Shown: positions 4,568 to 6,603 of the stretch, one piece after another
How the letters are laid out: each line of letters starts with the position of its first letter
Numbering within the stretch: the stretch's first letter is position 1
NCBI GenBank assembly: GCA_002294005.1
Contig: DBEH01000032.1
Location: 1 to 6,603, forward strand
Reading direction: 5' to 3'
Origin: Firmicutes bacterium UBA911
GTDB taxonomy: Bacteria > Bacillota > Desulfotomaculia > Desulfotomaculales > Desulforudaceae
DNA: 6,603 nucleotides
The notes under the pieces: model-generated
Told to the model about the DNA's origin: nothing
The model's input: only the letters and a program-made list of their open reading frames with translations
The model's database searches: none
Position numbers and translations under genes: made by a program

Positions 4568-6349
4568 ATGTGCGGCATCGCCGGCTGGATCGATTGGGAG
4601 CGGGACCTCGGCCGGGAACGTCCGGTGATCGCGAAAATGACCGCGACCCTAACCCCCCGGGGGCCGGACGCCTCCGGCTTCTGGCTTTCGGAGCACGCCG
4701 CCCTCGGTCACCGGCGCCTGATCGTGGTGGACCCGGAAGGAGGGAGCCAGCCCATGGTCCGCCGGCGCGGGGAACACGAGTACGTCCTGGTTTACAACGG
4801 CGAACTCTACAACACCCCCGAACTGCGCCGGGACCTGGAAGCGCGCGGGCACGTTTTCCGCGGCCATTCGGACACCGAGGCGCTCTTGCTGGCCTACATC
4901 GAGTGGGGCGCGGACTGTCTCCCCCGTTTAAACGGCATTTTCGCCTTCGCGGTTTGGAATGCATCCGCCCAGACGCTCTTTATGGCCCGCGACCGGATGG
5001 GTGTCAAGCCTCTTTTCTACAGCGTGCGGGGCAAGGCGTTCCTATTCGGTTCGGAGCAGAAGGCCATCCTGGCCCATCGGTCCGTCCGGGCGGAGGTGGA
5101 CGCCGAGGGGCTGGCCGAGGTGTTCGCGCTCGGCCCGGCCCGCACCCCGGGGCACGGGGTGTTTCGCGGCCTCTCGGAACTTAGGCCCGCACACTGCCTT
5201 TTTCTCGACCGGAACGGCGTCCGCATCCGGCGTTACTGGGCGCTCGAGAGCCGCCCCCACACCGACGATCCGGCGGCCACCGCGGCCACGGTGCGCGCCT
5301 TGCTGCAGGATTCCGTGGAGCGCCAGTTGGTGGCCGACGTGCCGGTGTGCACGCTGCTTTCGGGCGGCCTGGACTCCAGCGCGCTGACCGCCTTCGCCGC
5401 CGGCACCTTCGCGAAGAACGGCCGGGGCCCGGTGCACACCTACTCCATCGATTTCATGGACAACGAGCGGTATTTCCGCCCGAACCGGTTTCAGCCCGAC
5501 GCGGATTCCGCCTGGGTGGGTCTGGTTTCGGACCGGCTGGGCACCATTCACCATCCGGTGTGGGCCGACACCCCGGAACTGCTGGACACCCTGGGTCCGG
5601 CCGTCCAGGCCCGCGACCTGCCCGGCATGGCGGACATCGACACCTCGCTCTACCTGTTCTGCCGCGAGATCAAGAAGGAGTTCACCGTGGCGCTGTCGGG
5701 CGAGTGCGCCGACGAAGTGTTCGGCGGCTACCCGTGGTTCCACCGGGAGGAGGACCTTGCGGCCGGGACCTTCCCCTGGTCCCGCTCCACCAGGGCGCGG
5801 ATGCGGCTCTTGCAGCCGGAGCTGGTCCGGGCGCTCTGCCCGGAGGAATACGTGGCCGCCCGGTACGCCGAAACCCTGGCCGAGGTGCCCCGCCTGCCCG
5901 GCGAGGACCCGGCCGAGTCCCGGCGGCGCGAGATGTTCTACTTGAACCTCGTGTGGTTTATGACCACGCTTTTGGACCGCAAGGACCGCATGAGCATGGC
6001 CGCCGGCCTGGAGGTGCGGGTGCCTTTTTGCGACCACCGCCTGGTGGAGTACGTGTGGAACATCCCCTGGGCCATGAAGGCGTGGGGCGGGCGGGAAAAG
6101 GGCCTCCTGCGGCTGGCCCTGGACGGCGTCGTTCCCCCGGAGGTGCTCCACCGGCGCAAAAGCCCCTACCCGAAGACCCACCACCCCGGCTACCTGGAGG
6201 CGGTGCGGGCGAAGCTCCAGCAGGTGCTGGACGATCCGGCCTCGCCCCTGCTTGCGCTCATCAACACCGCCTACGTCCGGGAACTGCTCCGGACGGACGG
6301 TTCCCCGTCCGGCGCCACCTGGTTCGGGCAACTGATGGCCGGCCCGTAG
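4568..6349 (+). CDS. asnB: Glutamine-hydrolysing asparagine synthetase (AsnB/AsnO type), ending at an early TAG
   Basis: A 593-residue cytosolic enzyme that makes asparagine from aspartate, ATP and glutamine (EC 6.3.5.4). The N-terminal Ntn glutaminase domain starts with the catalytic Cys2 after Met removal (MCGIAGW) and keeps RGPD (31-34), HRRL (48-51), NGELYN (77-82), SDTE (101-104) and DRMGVKPLF (142-150). The synthetase domain has the PP-loop SGGLDSS (265-271), GECADEVFGGYPW (378-390), DRKDRMSMAAGLEVRVPF (470-487) and KSPYPKTHHP (531-540). The length fits the AsnO-like group of Firmicutes, which runs to about 610-630 residues. The frame stops at TAG 6347-6349 just after WFGQLMAGP, and about 20 further sensible codons follow. 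The active sites are upstream of the stop, so activity is likely kept. The start ATG is supported by an AAGGGGAG about 11 nt upstream. It is divergent from glnK-amtB, which suggests shared nitrogen control. Confidence 0.95.
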   Translation: MCGIAGWIDWERDLGRERPVIAKMTATLTPRGPDASGFWLSEHAALGHRRLIVVDPEGGSQPMVRRRGEHEYVLVYNGELYNTPELRRDLEARGHVFRGHSDTEALLLAYIEWGADCLPRLNGIFAFAVWNASAQTLFMARDRMGVKPLFYSVRGKAFLFGSEQKAILAHRSVRAEVDAEGLAEVFALGPARTPGHGVFRGLSELRPAHCLFLDRNGVRIRRYWALESRPHTDDPAATAATVRALLQDSVERQLVADVPVCTLLSGGLDSSALTAFAAGTFAKNGRGPVHTYSIDFMDNERYFRPNRFQPDADSAWVGLVSDRLGTIHHPVWADTPELLDTLGPAVQARDLPGMADIDTSLYLFCREIKKEFTVALSGECADEVFGGYPWFHREEDLAAGTFPWSRSTRARMRLLQPELVRALCPEEYVAARYAETLAEVPRLPGEDPAESRRREMFYLNLVWFMTTLLDRKDRMSMAAGLEVRVPFCDHRLVEYVWNIPWAMKAWGGREKGLLRLALDGVVPPEVLHRRKSPYPKTHHPGYLEAVRAKLQQVLDDPASPLLALINTAYVRELLRTDGSPSGATWFGQLMAGP

Positions 6350-6412
6350 CTCTTCGCCTACCTCTGCCAGGTCGACGCCTGGCTGCGCGGGTACCGGGTG
6401 ACCATCCGGTAG
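6347..6412 (+). other. In-frame TAG and residual asnB C-terminal codons
   Basis: After the TAG at 6347-6349 the same frame continues for 20 codons (LFAYLCQVDAW then LRGYRVTIR) to a second TAG at 6410-6412. The hydrophobic-aromatic pattern, with LCQVDAWLRGY, is what I expect at the end of AsnO-like proteins, where the residue after GP is commonly Gln (CAG), one base from TAG. It therefore looks like a recent C-to-T nonsense change, a read-through site, or a sequence error. Confidence 0.65.
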
Positions 6413-6506
6413 CACGGGGCCTCCCGGACAGGAATTAATTGGCACGGGCACAGGCGGCGGCTTTCGGTAACTGCCGGTCGGCGCCACCCGTACAATGTAC
6501 CAGCGG
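6413..6506. other. Noncoding DNA after asnB
   Basis: No gene or clear terminator hairpin was found. Small inverted repeats (GTACAATGTAC at 6490-6500 and similar) are too short to interpret. Confidence 0.4.
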
Positions 6507-6603
6507 CACGCAAGGCACCCGTTCACCAATCGGGTCTTGGAACATCAACCGGACCAGCACGGGCGCCGCCAGTATGCCGACACGCAAGGCACCCGTTCAC
6601 CAA
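6507..6603. repeat. Two exact 23-bp direct repeats, 74-bp period, cut by the window end
   Basis: The block at 6507-6529 (beginning CACGCAAGGCACCCG) is identical to 6581-6603. On the left the match ends at 6506/6580; on the right the window ends, so the true unit may be longer. The intervening 51 bp is not itself repeated here. A tandem repeat, the edge of an interspersed repeat, or the start of a CRISPR-like array are all possible. The repeat does not start or end with the usual GTTTC/GAAAC-type CRISPR termini. Confidence 0.6.

Noticed and set aside
5042..6529. A 495-codon open frame antisense to asnB
   Set aside because: It lies wholly opposite a well-supported gene in GC-rich DNA, is rich in Gly, Pro, Arg and His, has no family motif and no proper ribosome binding site. 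It is a shadow of asnB codon bias.
6413..6603. Minus-strand protein fragment with repeated motif at the right edge
   Set aside because: The repeated 23 bp falls in different frames in its two copies (period 74), stops follow soon, and no known domain (for example LysM) is matched.
6507..6603. Confident CRISPR array
   Set aside because: Only two copies are seen, the right end is missing, the non-repeated stretch is up to 51 bp, and the ends lack common CRISPR repeat termini.

Overview
The window looks like chromosomal DNA from a GC-rich, probably endospore-forming Firmicute, plausibly a Desulfotomaculum/Pelotomaculum/Desulforudis-type clostridium. The clues are three tandem proteins resembling the SPOCS/DUF3794 family (known from the spore-coat protein SipL and relatives), strong AAGGAGG-type ribosome binding sites, GTG starts, and a PII-Amt pair next to an AsnO-like asparagine synthetase. 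The organism assignment is inference; no rRNA or other marker gene is present.

Left part (1-1911, minus strand, moderate GC): three paralogous small proteins of 193, 169 and 173 residues, transcribed right to left (1911 to 1330, 1268 to 759, 641 to 120). All share a PF-Q-x(5)-PG-x-x-PGD-like core and a C-terminal amphipathic beta segment; the last two end in Phe-Cys. A perfect 13-bp hairpin with a T-run lies between the first and second genes, immediately before the second gene's Shine-Dalgarno. The left edge (1-119) holds a terminator-like hairpin and an imperfect palindrome resembling an intergenic repeat. A gene-free interval of about 400 bp (1912-2311) separates this cluster from the nitrogen genes; it holds a possible promoter for the first SPOCS-like gene and the probable terminator of amtB.

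Middle part (2312-4177, minus strand, high GC): glnK/glnB (PII) followed by amtB, the classical ammonium sensing/uptake pair. PII lacks the uridylylatable Tyr51 (Phe instead) and its T-loop is one residue shorter than in E. coli, but Arg47 is kept. A very good sigma-A promoter (TTGACG, 17 bp, TACAAT) at 4321-4349 drives them through a leader of about 135 nt that contains hairpins.

Right part (4568-6412, plus strand, high GC): a divergent glutamine-hydrolysing asparagine synthetase, asnB/asnO type, preceded by a leader with three hairpins, the last of them terminator-like. The reading frame is interrupted by a TAG at 6347-6349, after which 20 more codons in the same frame look like the missing family C-terminus. 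The divergent arrangement suggests one nitrogen module: ammonium import, PII control of the channel, and use of the resulting glutamine nitrogen to make asparagine. The last 190 bp hold no gene but carry two exact 23-bp direct repeats 74 bp apart, cut by the window end.

I do not see convincing evidence of a wholly new system. The strongest oddities are the in-frame TAG in asnB, the PII T-loop, the tandem SPOCS-like genes with their internal hairpin, and the structured divergent leader.
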